Of a stretch of 26,491 bases of DNA, positions 1 through 7,873 are shown in pieces. The first letter of the stretch is position 1, and each line of letters begins with the position of its first letter. The position numbers were made by a program, and so were the translations under genes. A model generated the notes under the pieces. That model was not told the origin of the DNA. It saw only the letters and a program-made list of their open reading frames with translations, and did no database searches. The DNA is taken from NCBI GenBank assembly GCA_020626545.1, contig JAHKZS010000080.1, positions 1 through 26,491 of the forward strand. The letters are read 5' to 3'. This stretch comes from a bacterium. GTDB lineage: Bacteria > Bacillota > Clostridia > Oscillospirales > Acutalibacteraceae.

Positions 1-138
1 GGTAGAAGTAAGATAACCGACTTCGAAAAAGTAGTTGAACTCGACACGCAGTATATACGCGACTGGAGCCTTACTCTCGACTTAAAAATCCTCTGTAAAA
101 CCGTTTTGACGGTATTTAAAAGAGAAGGATCAATGTAA
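1..138 (+). CDS. Initiating sugar-phosphate transferase, C-terminal fragment
   Basis: Only the last 45 codons are in the window; the frame runs from base 1 to TAA at 136-138. The tail holds the hallmark end of the bacterial sugar transferase family (PF02397, WbaP/WcaJ-like): VELD, Y, a few residues later WSLTLDLKIL, then KT and a short basic tail. In this family the enzyme sits in the inner membrane and moves a sugar-1-phosphate onto undecaprenyl phosphate, the first step of a repeat unit. Its place directly before the rhamnose genes and the glycosyltransferases fits that role. Which sugar it transfers cannot be read from this fragment. Confidence 0.85.
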   Translation, partial: GRSKITDFEKVVELDTQYIRDWSLTLDLKILCKTVLTVFKREGSM

Positions 139-167
139 ATGTTTTTTAAAGGAGTGTGGTTAAAGAA

Positions 168-1049
168 ATGAAGGGTATTATACTCGCGGGCGGGTCGGGT
201 ACAAGGCTTTATCCGCTGACGACAGTAACAAGTAAACAGTTGCTTCCTGTGTATGACAAGCCGATGATTTACTATCCAATGTCGGTTTTGATGGACGCGG
301 GAATCAGAGAGATTCTGATTATATCAACTCCAGATGACACGCCTCGTTTTAGAGAGCTTTTCGGTGACGGCAGTCAGTTTGGTCTGGATCTCTCATATGC
401 TGTTCAGCCGAGTCCCGACGGGCTTGCTCAGGCGTTTATAATCGGAGCTGATTTTATCGGAAGTGACAGCGTCGCTATGGTGCTTGGCGATAATATCTTC
501 GCGGGACACGGACTAAAGAAGCGTCTCAGAAAAGCCGCGTCTCAGGAAAGCGGAGCTACAGTGTTCGGATACTATGTTGACGATCCGGAGCGCTTCGGCA
601 TTGTCGAGTTCGACAAGGACGGAAAGGCGATTTCTATTGAGGAAAAGTCCGCTCATCCGAAAACAAATTACTGCGTAACGGGCTTGTACTTCTATGACAA
701 CAGGGTTGTTGAGTACGCGAGAAATCTGAAACCTTCAGCTCGCGGAGAGTTAGAAATCACCGACCTCAACCGTATATATCTCGAGAACGGAGAACTCAAT
801 GTTGAGTTGCTCGGGCAGGGATTTACCTGGCTCGATACAGGCACTCACGATTCGCTAGTTGACGCGACAAACTTTGTTTATACAATGGAAAAACATCAGC
901 ATCGCAAGATCGCGTGCCTTGAGGAAATCGCGTATCTGAACGGCTGGATTGATAAAGAACAGATTATGAAGTCCTATGAAGTGCTCAAGAAAAACCAGTA
1001 CGGCGAGTACCTCAAAGACGTTATAGATGGAAAATACATAGATGCATAA
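168..1049 (+). CDS. rfbA: Glucose-1-phosphate thymidylyltransferase
   Basis: First enzyme of dTDP-L-rhamnose synthesis: glucose-1-phosphate plus dTTP gives dTDP-glucose. The 293-residue protein is the usual length for RmlA. It begins with the nucleotide-binding loop [11 protein letters not shown] (residues 8-18) and [10 protein letters not shown] (23-32). LGDNIF near residue 105 carries the metal-binding aspartate, and [20 protein letters not shown] and [10 protein letters not shown] are typical of the family. The frame is open from GTG at 156, but AAAGGAG (148-154) abuts that codon, so ATG at 168 is the better start although its spacing is a little long. It lies 29 bp after the sugar transferase and heads the A-B-D-C rhamnose block. 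Confidence 0.96.
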   Translation: MKGIILAGGSGTRLYPLTTVTSKQLLPVYDKPMIYYPMSVLMDAGIREILIISTPDDTPRFRELFGDGSQFGLDLSYAVQPSPDGLAQAFIIGADFIGSDSVAMVLGDNIFAGHGLKKRLRKAASQESGATVFGYYVDDPERFGIVEFDKDGKAISIEEKSAHPKTNYCVTGLYFYDNRVVEYARNLKPSARGELEITDLNRIYLENGELNVELLGQGFTWLDTGTHDSLVDATNFVYTMEKHQHRKIACLEEIAYLNGWIDKEQIMKSYEVLKKNQYGEYLKDVIDGKYIDA

Positions 1050-1129
1050 AATTCGATGAACCTATCCTCTTTATCCAAAACTTCCTATAATTCCATATGT
1101 ACGGGGATAGCATATTTTAGAAAGGAACG

Positions 1130-1146
1130 TCCACGCTTGACGTGGA
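1130..1146 (+). promoter_or_regulatory. Small hairpin between ribosome binding site and rfbB start
   Basis: TCCACG (1130-1135) and CGTGGA (1141-1146) are perfectly complementary around a five-base loop. The hairpin lies between the Shine-Dalgarno-like AGAAAGGA (1119-1126) and ATG at 1157. Folding would bring the two sites from about 30 nt to a normal distance, so it may decide the start. The alternative is that translation begins at GTG 1142 inside the hairpin. Function is inferred. Confidence 0.4.
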
Positions 1147-1156
1147 TATTTATAAA

Positions 1157-2176
1157 ATGAATATTATTGTTACAGGCGGAGCGGGCTTTATCGGCTCTAA
1201 CTTCGTTTATTATATGTTAAAACAGCATCCGGATTACAAGATTATCTGTGTGGACAAGTTGACCTATGCGGGTAATCTTTCTACGCTTAAAGAGGCACTT
1301 GAAAATCCGAGTTTTAAGTTTTATAAGACTGATATTTGTGATAGGGAAGGCGTCTACAAAATTTTTGAAGATGAGAAACCTGATGTTGTAGTGAATTTTG
1401 CTGCTGAGAGCCATGTTGACCGTTCAATCGAGAATCCCGAAATTTTTTTACAGACTAATATACTCGGTACACAGGTGTTGATGGACGCATGCCGTAAATA
1501 CGGTATAAAGCGTTATCATCAGGTAAGCACGGACGAGGTTTACGGCGACTTGCCGCTCGACCGTCCCGACCTGTTCTTCACTGAGGAAACTCCGATTCAC
1601 ACAAGCAGCCCCTACAGCTCGTCAAAGGCGGGTGCTGACTTACTTGTCCTCGCGTATCACAGAACTTACGGACTGCCTGTCACAATCAGCCGTTGTTCCA
1701 ACAACTACGGCCCGTATCACTTCCCCGAGAAGCTGATTCCGCTTATGATTGCGAACGCTCTCGCGGATAAACCTCTGCCTGTCTACGGCAAGGGTGAGAA
1801 TGTGCGCGACTGGCTGTACGTTGAGGATCACTGCAAAGCGATTGACCTCATTATCCACAACGGCAGGGCAGGCGAGGTCTACAATGTCGGCGGTCACAAC
1901 GAGATGGCGAATATTGACATAGTTAAGCTTATCTGCAAGGAGCTCAATAAACCCGAGAGCCTGATTACATATGTTACGGACAGAAAAGGTCACGACCTTC
2001 GCTACGCGATTGACCCGACCAAAATCCATAACGAGCTTGGCTGGCTGCCAGAGACAAAGTTCGAGGACGGCATAAAGAAAACAATTCAGTGGTATCTTGA
2101 TAATAAACCCTGGTGGCAGGAAATCATCAGCGGCGAGTACCAGAATTATTATGAGGAGATGTATGGAAACAGGTAA
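1157..2176 (+). CDS. rfbB: dTDP-glucose 4,6-dehydratase
   Basis: Second enzyme of the dTDP-rhamnose pathway: an NAD-dependent extended short-chain dehydrogenase that makes dTDP-4-keto-6-deoxyglucose. The Rossmann loop TGGAGFIG is at residues 6-13. The STDEVYG signature with the Asp-Glu catalytic pair and the YSSSK catalytic motif follow, then SRCSNNYGPYHFPEKLIPL. The ORF is open from GTG 1142, but ATG 1157 starts exactly where the family starts (MNIIVTGGAGF), giving 339 residues. Base composition changes inside the gene: roughly the first 340 bp are A+T-rich and the rest is clearly richer in G+C with C-ending codons. It is followed two bases later by rfbD. Confidence 0.96.
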   Translation: MNIIVTGGAGFIGSNFVYYMLKQHPDYKIICVDKLTYAGNLSTLKEALENPSFKFYKTDICDREGVYKIFEDEKPDVVVNFAAESHVDRSIENPEIFLQTNILGTQVLMDACRKYGIKRYHQVSTDEVYGDLPLDRPDLFFTEETPIHTSSPYSSSKAGADLLVLAYHRTYGLPVTISRCSNNYGPYHFPEKLIPLMIANALADKPLPVYGKGENVRDWLYVEDHCKAIDLIIHNGRAGEVYNVGGHNEMANIDIVKLICKELNKPESLITYVTDRKGHDLRYAIDPTKIHNELGWLPETKFEDGIKKTIQWYLDNKPWWQEIISGEYQNYYEEMYGNR

Positions 2177-2178
2177 CT

Positions 2179-3078
2179 ATGAAAGTATTTGTTACAGGAG
2201 TAAACGGACAATTAGGCTATGATGTAACTAACGAGCTCGTAAAGCGCGGATATGAGGTTACAGCTTCAGATATTCAATCGGAGTGTTCGGGTAAAGAAGG
2301 TACAGTTTCGTATGTTCAGTTGGATATTACGGATCGAGAAGCAGTTTTTGAGGTAATTGAAAGAATTAAGCCCGACGCGGTTGTACATTGTGCCGCATGG
2401 ACTGCGGTTGACGCCGCCGAGGATGAAGAAAACCGCGGAATTGTTCAGGCTGTTAACGTAAACGGAACGGATAATATAGCGATTGCGGCAAAATCAGTTG
2501 ACGCAAAAATGCTATATATTTCCACGGACTATGTTTTTAACGGAAAAGGCGAGCGTCCGTGGGAGCCCGACGATAAGTGCTTCGAGCCGCTGAATGTTTA
2601 CGGACAAAGTAAGCTCGATGGAGAGACAGTTGTCTCAAAAACACTCGAAAAATTCTTTATCGTACGTATAGCGTGGGTGTTCGGACTTAACGGCAACAAC
2701 TTTATTAAAACTATGATTAACGTCGGTAAAACGCACGATACGGTACGTGTTGTTAACGACCAGATAGGCACGCCTACCTATACTTTCGATTTGGCGCGTT
2801 TGCTGATTGATATGGTTGAAACCGAAAAATACGGTTATTATCACGCGACAAATGAAGGCGGTTATATAAGCTGGTATGATTTTTGTTGCGAGTTTTATAA
2901 TCAGTACGGACTGAAAACAAAGGTTATTCCCGTCAGCGCCGAGGAATACGGGCTGAGTAAAGCGGCAAGACCTGAGAACTCACGACTTGATAAGTCAAAG
3001 CTTGTAAAAATGGGATTTGAACCGCTCCCAAAATGGCAGGACGCGGTAAAGAGATATCTTAAGGAGGCGGATTTATAA
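2179..3078 (+). CDS. rfbD: dTDP-4-dehydrorhamnose reductase
   Basis: Last enzyme of the pathway: NADPH-dependent reduction to dTDP-L-rhamnose. The 299-residue protein has the Rossmann loop GVNGQLGYDV near the start, HCAAWTAVDAAE, STDYVFNG, the catalytic YGQSK, RIAWVFG and GTPTYTFDLA, all typical of RmlD. GAGGAG in the end of rfbB serves as ribosome binding site. The stop overlaps the next start (TAATG at 3076-3080), so rfbD and rfbC are translationally coupled. Confidence 0.96.
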   Translation: MKVFVTGVNGQLGYDVTNELVKRGYEVTASDIQSECSGKEGTVSYVQLDITDREAVFEVIERIKPDAVVHCAAWTAVDAAEDEENRGIVQAVNVNGTDNIAIAAKSVDAKMLYISTDYVFNGKGERPWEPDDKCFEPLNVYGQSKLDGETVVSKTLEKFFIVRIAWVFGLNGNNFIKTMINVGKTHDTVRVVNDQIGTPTYTFDLARLLIDMVETEKYGYYHATNEGGYISWYDFCCEFYNQYGLKTKVIPVSAEEYGLSKAARPENSRLDKSKLVKMGFEPLPKWQDAVKRYLKEADL

Positions 3079-3692
3079 TGGGAAAGATTACAGTTGAACG
3101 CGACGTTAACGGAATTAAGGGACTTTGCGTAATAACTCCCGCCGTGTATGGTGATTCCAGAGGATATTTTATGGAAACATATTCACAGCGAGATATGCAG
3201 GACGCGGGACTGAACTATGTTTTTGTACAGGATAATCAGTCGATGTCTACTAAAGGTGTTTTACGCGGACTCCATTTCCAGAAACAGTATCCGCAAACTA
3301 AGCTTGTAAGAGTAATTAAAGGCGAAGTTTTTGATGTTGCGGTTGATTTAAGAAAAGACAGCGAAACATTCGGAAAGTGGTGCGGTATCCTGCTTTCGGA
3401 AGAGAATAAAAAACAGTTTCTTATTCCGAAAGGCTTTGCCCATGGCTTTTTAGTGTTATCCGATACAGCAGAATTCTGCTACAAATGCGATGTTTTTTAT
3501 CATCCTAACGACGAGGGCGGTATGGCATGGAATGACCCCGAAATCGGTATAGAATGGCCTGAAATAATCGGAGAATATAACGGTACACCTTCAGCTGACG
3601 GATATACACTTGGTGACGGAACTCCCCTTAACTTAAGCCCTAAAGATCAGGAATGGGCAGGAATAAAGGATACTTTTAAGTTTAACGGTTGA
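3078..3692 (+). CDS. rfbC: dTDP-4-dehydrorhamnose 3,5-epimerase
   Basis: Third enzyme in pathway order, a cupin-fold epimerase acting on dTDP-4-keto-6-deoxyglucose. Family motifs are DSRGYFMETY, QDNQSMSTKGVLRGLHFQ with the active-site histidine, VFDVAVDLRKDS, FLIPKGFAHGF, and the late DEGGMAWNDPEIGIEWP. At 204 residues it is slightly longer than the common 180-190, the excess being a C-terminal tail. AAGGAGG (3061-3067) is well placed and the start overlaps the rfbD stop. It completes the A-B-D-C block; many Firmicutes use A-C-B-D. Confidence 0.96.
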   Translation: MGKITVERDVNGIKGLCVITPAVYGDSRGYFMETYSQRDMQDAGLNYVFVQDNQSMSTKGVLRGLHFQKQYPQTKLVRVIKGEVFDVAVDLRKDSETFGKWCGILLSEENKKQFLIPKGFAHGFLVLSDTAEFCYKCDVFYHPNDEGGMAWNDPEIGIEWPEIIGEYNGTPSADGYTLGDGTPLNLSPKDQEWAGIKDTFKFNG

Positions 3693-3698
3693 TTTATA

Positions 3699-4922
3699 AT
3701 GAATGATATAAAACACATTTTTTTAGTAGGCGCGAAAAGCTTGGGAGCTTACGGCGGCTACGAAACTTTTATATATAAACTCACAGAATACCATAAAGAT
3801 AATAAAAGAATAAAATACCATATTGCCTGTAAGGCTAACGGCGATGGTTATATGGATGAAAGCAAACTCAACGGAGCGAAACAAATCTCCGAAAACGAGT
3901 TTGAGTATAATAACGCTCATTGTTTTAAAATCCCGCTTCCAAACGTCGGTCCCGCGCAGGCGATAATTTATGATATTAAAGCTCTGAAATATTGTGTGAA
4001 ATATATTTCCGAAAACAATATAGAGAATCCGATTGTTTATATTATGGCGTGCCGAATCGGGCCTTGGATATCGAAATATTATAAAAAAATCCATAAACTC
4101 GGGGGCAAGCTTTATGTGAACCCTGACGGTCATGAGTGGATGCGCGCTAAATGGTCGGCGCCTATACGAAAATACTGGAAAAAGTCCGAACAATTGATGA
4201 TAAAATACTGCGATCTGGCAGTATGTGATTCAGTTAATATAGAGAATTATATCCATTCATCTTATGACGGTAAGGGGATTAACGGTAAAAATCCTGAAAC
4301 TACCTTTATCGCCTACGGAGCCGAAACCCGAAAAAGTAAGCTTTCGGATGATGATAAAGAATTCCTGGAATGGTATAAGTCTAAGGGCTTATCACCAAAA
4401 GAATACTATTTGGTTGTAGGTCGTTTTGTGCCTGAGAACAATTATCAAACAATGATAAAAGAATTTATGAAAAGTAATAGTAAGCGGGATTTTGCTATTA
4501 TTACTAACGTAAATGATAAATTCCTTGAACAACTCGAAAGTAAGCTCCATTTTAAATCGGATCCGAGAATTAAATTTGTCGGAACAGTGTATAATCAGGA
4601 GCTGTTGCTTAAAATCCGCGAGAACGCTTACGGTTATTTCCACGGTCATGAAGTCGGCGGAACTAACCCAAGCCTTCTTGAAGCGCTGGGTTCGACCGAT
4701 TTGAATTTATTACTTGACGTAGGATTTAACCGGGAAGTTGCGGAGAACAGCGCTTTGTACTGGAACAAGAACGACGGTAATCTTGCGGCATTAATAGATA
4801 AAGCCGAGAATATGACGGAAAGCGAGATTTCGGAAATAGGTAAAAAAGCAAAAAAACGTATCTCCGACGCGTACAGCTGGCAGTATATAGCGGATAAATA
4901 CGAAAAGATATGGATTGATTAA
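3699..4922 (+). CDS. Rhamnosyltransferase-like glycosyltransferase (Cps2T/DUF1972 type)
   Basis: A 407-residue cytoplasmic glycosyltransferase. The N-terminus HIFLVGAKSLGAYGGYETFIYKL matches the DUF1972/Cps2T group, which in streptococcal capsule loci transfers L-rhamnose in beta-1,4 linkage. The C-terminal half is GT-B like: YYLVVGRFVPENNYQTMI, FVGTVYNQELL, then HGHEVGGTNPSLLEAL with the sugar-nucleotide-binding glutamate. It follows the rhamnose pathway by 6 bp, which fits L-rhamnose as donor. The ribosome binding site is weak. The acceptor cannot be read from sequence; the rhamnosyl assignment is family inference. Confidence 0.8.
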   Translation: MNDIKHIFLVGAKSLGAYGGYETFIYKLTEYHKDNKRIKYHIACKANGDGYMDESKLNGAKQISENEFEYNNAHCFKIPLPNVGPAQAIIYDIKALKYCVKYISENNIENPIVYIMACRIGPWISKYYKKIHKLGGKLYVNPDGHEWMRAKWSAPIRKYWKKSEQLMIKYCDLAVCDSVNIENYIHSSYDGKGINGKNPETTFIAYGAETRKSKLSDDDKEFLEWYKSKGLSPKEYYLVVGRFVPENNYQTMIKEFMKSNSKRDFAIITNVNDKFLEQLESKLHFKSDPRIKFVGTVYNQELLLKIRENAYGYFHGHEVGGTNPSLLEALGSTDLNLLLDVGFNREVAENSALYWNKNDGNLAALIDKAENMTESEISEIGKKAKKRISDAYSWQYIADKYEKIWID

Positions 4923-4936
4923 TCTAAAATCGAATG

Positions 4937-4963
4937 AAGGGGTTGTAAAGTATATAACCCTTT
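4937..4963 (+). terminator. Possible weak terminator or attenuator hairpin
   Basis: AAGGGGTT (4937-4944) pairs with AACCCTTT (4956-4963) over eight base pairs with one G-T, loop of 11. The following run is only TTTAG, so it is a poor intrinsic terminator. It lies in the 140-bp gap between the rhamnosyltransferase and the first licD. Confidence 0.35.
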
Positions 4964-4993
4964 AGCTTTGCCGTAGTGAATTTACATTAATAC

Positions 4994-5015
4994 AATAGAT
5001 AGGGTAATATCTATT
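4994..5015 (+). promoter_or_regulatory. Second hairpin upstream of licD
   Basis: AATAGATA (4994-5001) and TATCTATT (5008-5015) are a perfect 8-bp inverted repeat with loop GGGTAA, followed by a short T stretch. With the hairpin at 4937 it makes a two-hairpin leader before the A+T-rich central part of the capsule locus. It could be an attenuator or an operator. Confidence 0.35.
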
Positions 5016-5062
5016 TTGAATAGTAGAATGTCACGTAAGAAATTGAAAGCGAAAGGTAGAAA

Positions 5063-5890
5063 ATGGAACAACAACTTAGTTTAAGAGAAAATCAGATTGA
5101 GCAGTTGAAGATTCTTAAAAAAATAAGCGAAATCTGTAAAGAGCTCGGATTAAAATACTTTTTAACTTACGGTACATTACTGGGCGCAATCAGACATAAA
5201 GGGTTTATTCCTTGGGATGACGATATCGACATTATGATGCCGAGTAATGATTACGAAAAACTGATAGAGTATTTTATAAAGAATAAAGAAAAAATGAGCC
5301 CGTTTGAGGTTTTTTGTCCGAAGAATTGTGAAAATTATCCGTATTATATTGCACGTATAAGCAACAGCAATTTTAGAATAGAAGTCGAAAATGAAAAGGA
5401 TTACGGAATAGGTACCTTTATCGACGTATATCCGTTGGACGGAATGGGTTCGGATTTAAAAAACGCGGTAAAGCTCAGACGTAAGGGAAAGGTTCTTTCC
5501 TCTTGTTGTTTTCTGGCGACCAGAGAGCATTTTTCCAAAGGAACAACCTCATCAAAGCTTAGAATGATATTAAAGCTGCCTACCTTTATCTATTCAAAAA
5601 TCAGAGGAAAAAATTATTTTATTGACAGGCTGGACGATTTAAGCAAATCTTTTACATACGAAGAAAGTGATCTTGTAGGCTGTCTTACATGGGGAGGGCA
5701 TGGTAATGAAAGAGATATTATGCCTAAAGAATGGTTTGGTGAAGGAAAGATAATTCCATTTGAAGAAGATGAATTTTGTGTTCCGGAAATGTATGATAAT
5801 ATTCTTAAGTTTTTTTACGGAGATTATATGCAGCTTCCGCCGGAGAAAGACCGCATACCGCACCACCTTTATAATGTGTATAAAAAATAA
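5063..5890 (+). CDS. LicD family phosphotransferase
   Basis: A 275-residue LicD-family (PF04991) protein. The nucleotidyltransferase-like core is clear: YFLTYGTLLGAIRHKGFIPWDDDIDIMM at about residues 30-58, with the acidic cluster WDDDID expected to bind metal. GTFIDVYPLDG and the late PEMYDNILKFFYGDYMQLPP are also typical. Characterised members transfer phosphocholine from CDP-choline to surface glycans; relatives of the fukutin type move ribitol- or glycerol-phosphate. No choline uptake or activation genes (licA, licB, licC) are in the window, so the moiety is open. AAAGG precedes the ATG. A second, broken copy lies at 12296. Confidence 0.88.
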   Translation: MEQQLSLRENQIEQLKILKKISEICKELGLKYFLTYGTLLGAIRHKGFIPWDDDIDIMMPSNDYEKLIEYFIKNKEKMSPFEVFCPKNCENYPYYIARISNSNFRIEVENEKDYGIGTFIDVYPLDGMGSDLKNAVKLRRKGKVLSSCCFLATREHFSKGTTSSKLRMILKLPTFIYSKIRGKNYFIDRLDDLSKSFTYEESDLVGCLTWGGHGNERDIMPKEWFGEGKIIPFEEDEFCVPEMYDNILKFFYGDYMQLPPEKDRIPHHLYNVYKK

Positions 5891-5957
5891 GTATTAAAAC
5901 CGCTTAGAGTCAGCTTCTAAATAATTATTTAGGAAAAAGCAAACCGAAAGGATATTT

Positions 5958-6908
5958 ATGGGATTAAAAAATACATTTGAAAAACAGGGCGGCAAAAAGC
6001 TAATTAAGCAATATTTTAAAAGCGGCGCGTTATTTACGGCTGTGGGGCAGTTTTTGCTTCTTGGAAAAAGCCGAACCGCTCTTGAGATTCTAAGACTTTC
6101 AACTCAGCTTAAGGCGAAAAGGAAGTTGTATAAAAAATACGCGAATAGACTGGAAGAGTTTGAAAAGCTTTATGACTCAAAAGCAGAGCATAAAAAAAGC
6201 GACAAAGTGTGGGTGTGCTGGTTTCAGGGAATGGAAAACGCGCCCGCGTTAGTTCAGAAATGTTACAATTCCCTTTTGGATAATTTAAAAGATAAGGAAA
6301 TAATTCTTATCACCATGGAAAACATATCGCAGTATGTGGATTTTCCTGATTTCATTTTAGAAAAATGGAAGAGCGGTCAGATTACAAACACGCATATGAC
6401 CGATTTATTAAGATTAGAGCTTCTTTTAAAACACGGAGGCACATGGATTGATTCGACAGTCCTCTGCACGGAAAAGCAAGAAAATATTCCGTCGTACTTT
6501 TTTGAGTCCGACTTATTCTTTTTTCAATGCTTAAAGCCAGGCAGAGACGGACATAGCAGCTATATATCGAGCTGGTTTATGAGCGCGGAAACTAATAATA
6601 AAATTCTTGCGGCAGCAAGATATCTTTGCTATGAATATTGGAATGAAAACAAGGATTTGATAGACTATTTTCTTCTCCATGACTTTTTATCTATAATTCT
6701 TGATAGATATCCCGAAAGTTGGAAAAAAATTGTTCCGCGCGATAATGCTACGCCGCATATTCTCCTGCTAAGATTATTCGAGGAATATGATGAGGATATC
6801 TGGAACGCGGTTAAGGCGCAGACTCCGTTCCATAAGCTTACATATAAATTTACCGAAGAACAAGAGCAATTGGAAGGTACTTACTACAAAGCTGTTTTAA
6901 AGCAATAA
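5958..6908 (+). CDS. Capsular polysaccharide synthesis glycosyltransferase (Caps_synth, PF05704-like)
   Basis: A 316-residue protein. After about 75 basic, helical residues comes a Caps_synth/GT32-like domain: VWVCWFQGMENAPALVQKCYNSL, then HMTDLLRLELLLKHGGTWIDSTV, where the conserved D..R..L...GG.W.D pattern is the donor and metal site. SSWFMSAETNNKILAAARY is also family-like. It probably adds one sugar of the repeat unit on the cytoplasmic face. AAAGGA sits 6 bp before the ATG, 67 bp after licD. The sugar is unknown. Confidence 0.8.
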   Translation: MGLKNTFEKQGGKKLIKQYFKSGALFTAVGQFLLLGKSRTALEILRLSTQLKAKRKLYKKYANRLEEFEKLYDSKAEHKKSDKVWVCWFQGMENAPALVQKCYNSLLDNLKDKEIILITMENISQYVDFPDFILEKWKSGQITNTHMTDLLRLELLLKHGGTWIDSTVLCTEKQENIPSYFFESDLFFFQCLKPGRDGHSSYISSWFMSAETNNKILAAARYLCYEYWNENKDLIDYFLLHDFLSIILDRYPESWKKIVPRDNATPHILLLRLFEEYDEDIWNAVKAQTPFHKLTYKFTEEQEQLEGTYYKAVLKQ

Positions 6909-6933
6909 TAAACAGCTGAACCGGAGAAAGAAT

Positions 6934-7839
6934 ATGAGAATTGCAGTTTTGATGTCAACCTATAATGGAGAAAAGTATCTTGTTGAACAAATAGAATCAA
7001 TTTTAAACCAGAAAGGTGATTTTGACGTTGATTTATTTGTAAGAGATGACGGCTCTACTGACAATACAAGAAACCTTCTTGATAAGTATCAGAAAGAAGG
7101 AAAGCTGACGTGGTACACAGGCGATAATTTAGGGCCTGCTTTAAGCTTTATTGACTTAATAAAGAAATGTGAAAAGTATGATTTATATTCTTTCGCGGAC
7201 CAGGATGATTATTGGAAAGATAATAAGCTTGCCAGAGCAAAAGATTTTTTATCCGACGCTCAGAAAACAGACATTTACTTTGCAAACGCGCAGCTGGTAG
7301 ATCAAGACCTTAACGATCTTGGCAGATGCGTATATAAATGTACGCCTAAAACCGACTTCAGAACGCTTACATGCGCGGGCGGTATCCTTGGTTGTACAAT
7401 GGTCTTTACCAACAGACTTGCTGAATATATAAAAGAGAAACCACTTCCCTCAGAAATTGTAATGCATGATTTCTACATATGCGAAGTGTGCCTGGCGCTT
7501 GGAGGAGAAATGATTTATGACAACGAAGCTGTAATGAAATACAGACAGCATTCCAATAATGTTGTAGGTGTTTCAACAGGATTAGTCAATAAAGCCAAGA
7601 GCCGCATTAAGGATATAACTAAAGAACCTAAAGTAAGTATTGCTAACCAGGCGAATCAGATTTTTGAGATGTATGGAGAATCTATAAGCGAAGAAAACAG
7701 AAAATGGCTTAAAGATATTTCACACTACAGAGAATCATTAAAAAGCAGGCTAAAACTTGCGAATTCTCGGAATATAAGATTTATAAATCTAAATACAGCT
7801 GTTAAGCAGAGAATGGCAATATTATTTGGAAACCGTTAA
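6934..7839 (+). CDS. GT2 family glycosyltransferase (rhamnosyltransferase-like)
   Basis: A 301-residue GT-A fold glycosyltransferase. MRIAVLMSTYNGEKYLVEQIESIL opens the nucleotide-binding region, FVRDDGSTDNT carries the first aspartates, and SFADQDDYWKDNKL contains the metal-binding acidic motif. GCTMVFTNRL and MHDFYICEVCLALGG follow in the way seen in the RgpB-like rhamnosyltransferase group. With dTDP-rhamnose genes upstream, L-rhamnose is a plausible donor, but the call rests on resemblance. GGAGAAAG precedes the ATG; 25 bp separate it from the previous gene. Confidence 0.85.
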   Translation: MRIAVLMSTYNGEKYLVEQIESILNQKGDFDVDLFVRDDGSTDNTRNLLDKYQKEGKLTWYTGDNLGPALSFIDLIKKCEKYDLYSFADQDDYWKDNKLARAKDFLSDAQKTDIYFANAQLVDQDLNDLGRCVYKCTPKTDFRTLTCAGGILGCTMVFTNRLAEYIKEKPLPSEIVMHDFYICEVCLALGGEMIYDNEAVMKYRQHSNNVVGVSTGLVNKAKSRIKDITKEPKVSIANQANQIFEMYGESISEENRKWLKDISHYRESLKSRLKLANSRNIRFINLNTAVKQRMAILFGNR

Positions 7840-7873
7840 AAAGGTATGATTGTAAATTTATGAGGAAATAAAT

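Noticed and set aside
1062..1110. CTATCC/GGATAG inverted repeat before rfbB
   Set aside because: Only six pairs with a loop of 37 bases; not distinguishable from chance.
1640..2029. 129-codon frame on the minus strand
   Set aside because: It lies wholly inside rfbB, which has every family motif; the open antisense frame follows from codon bias.
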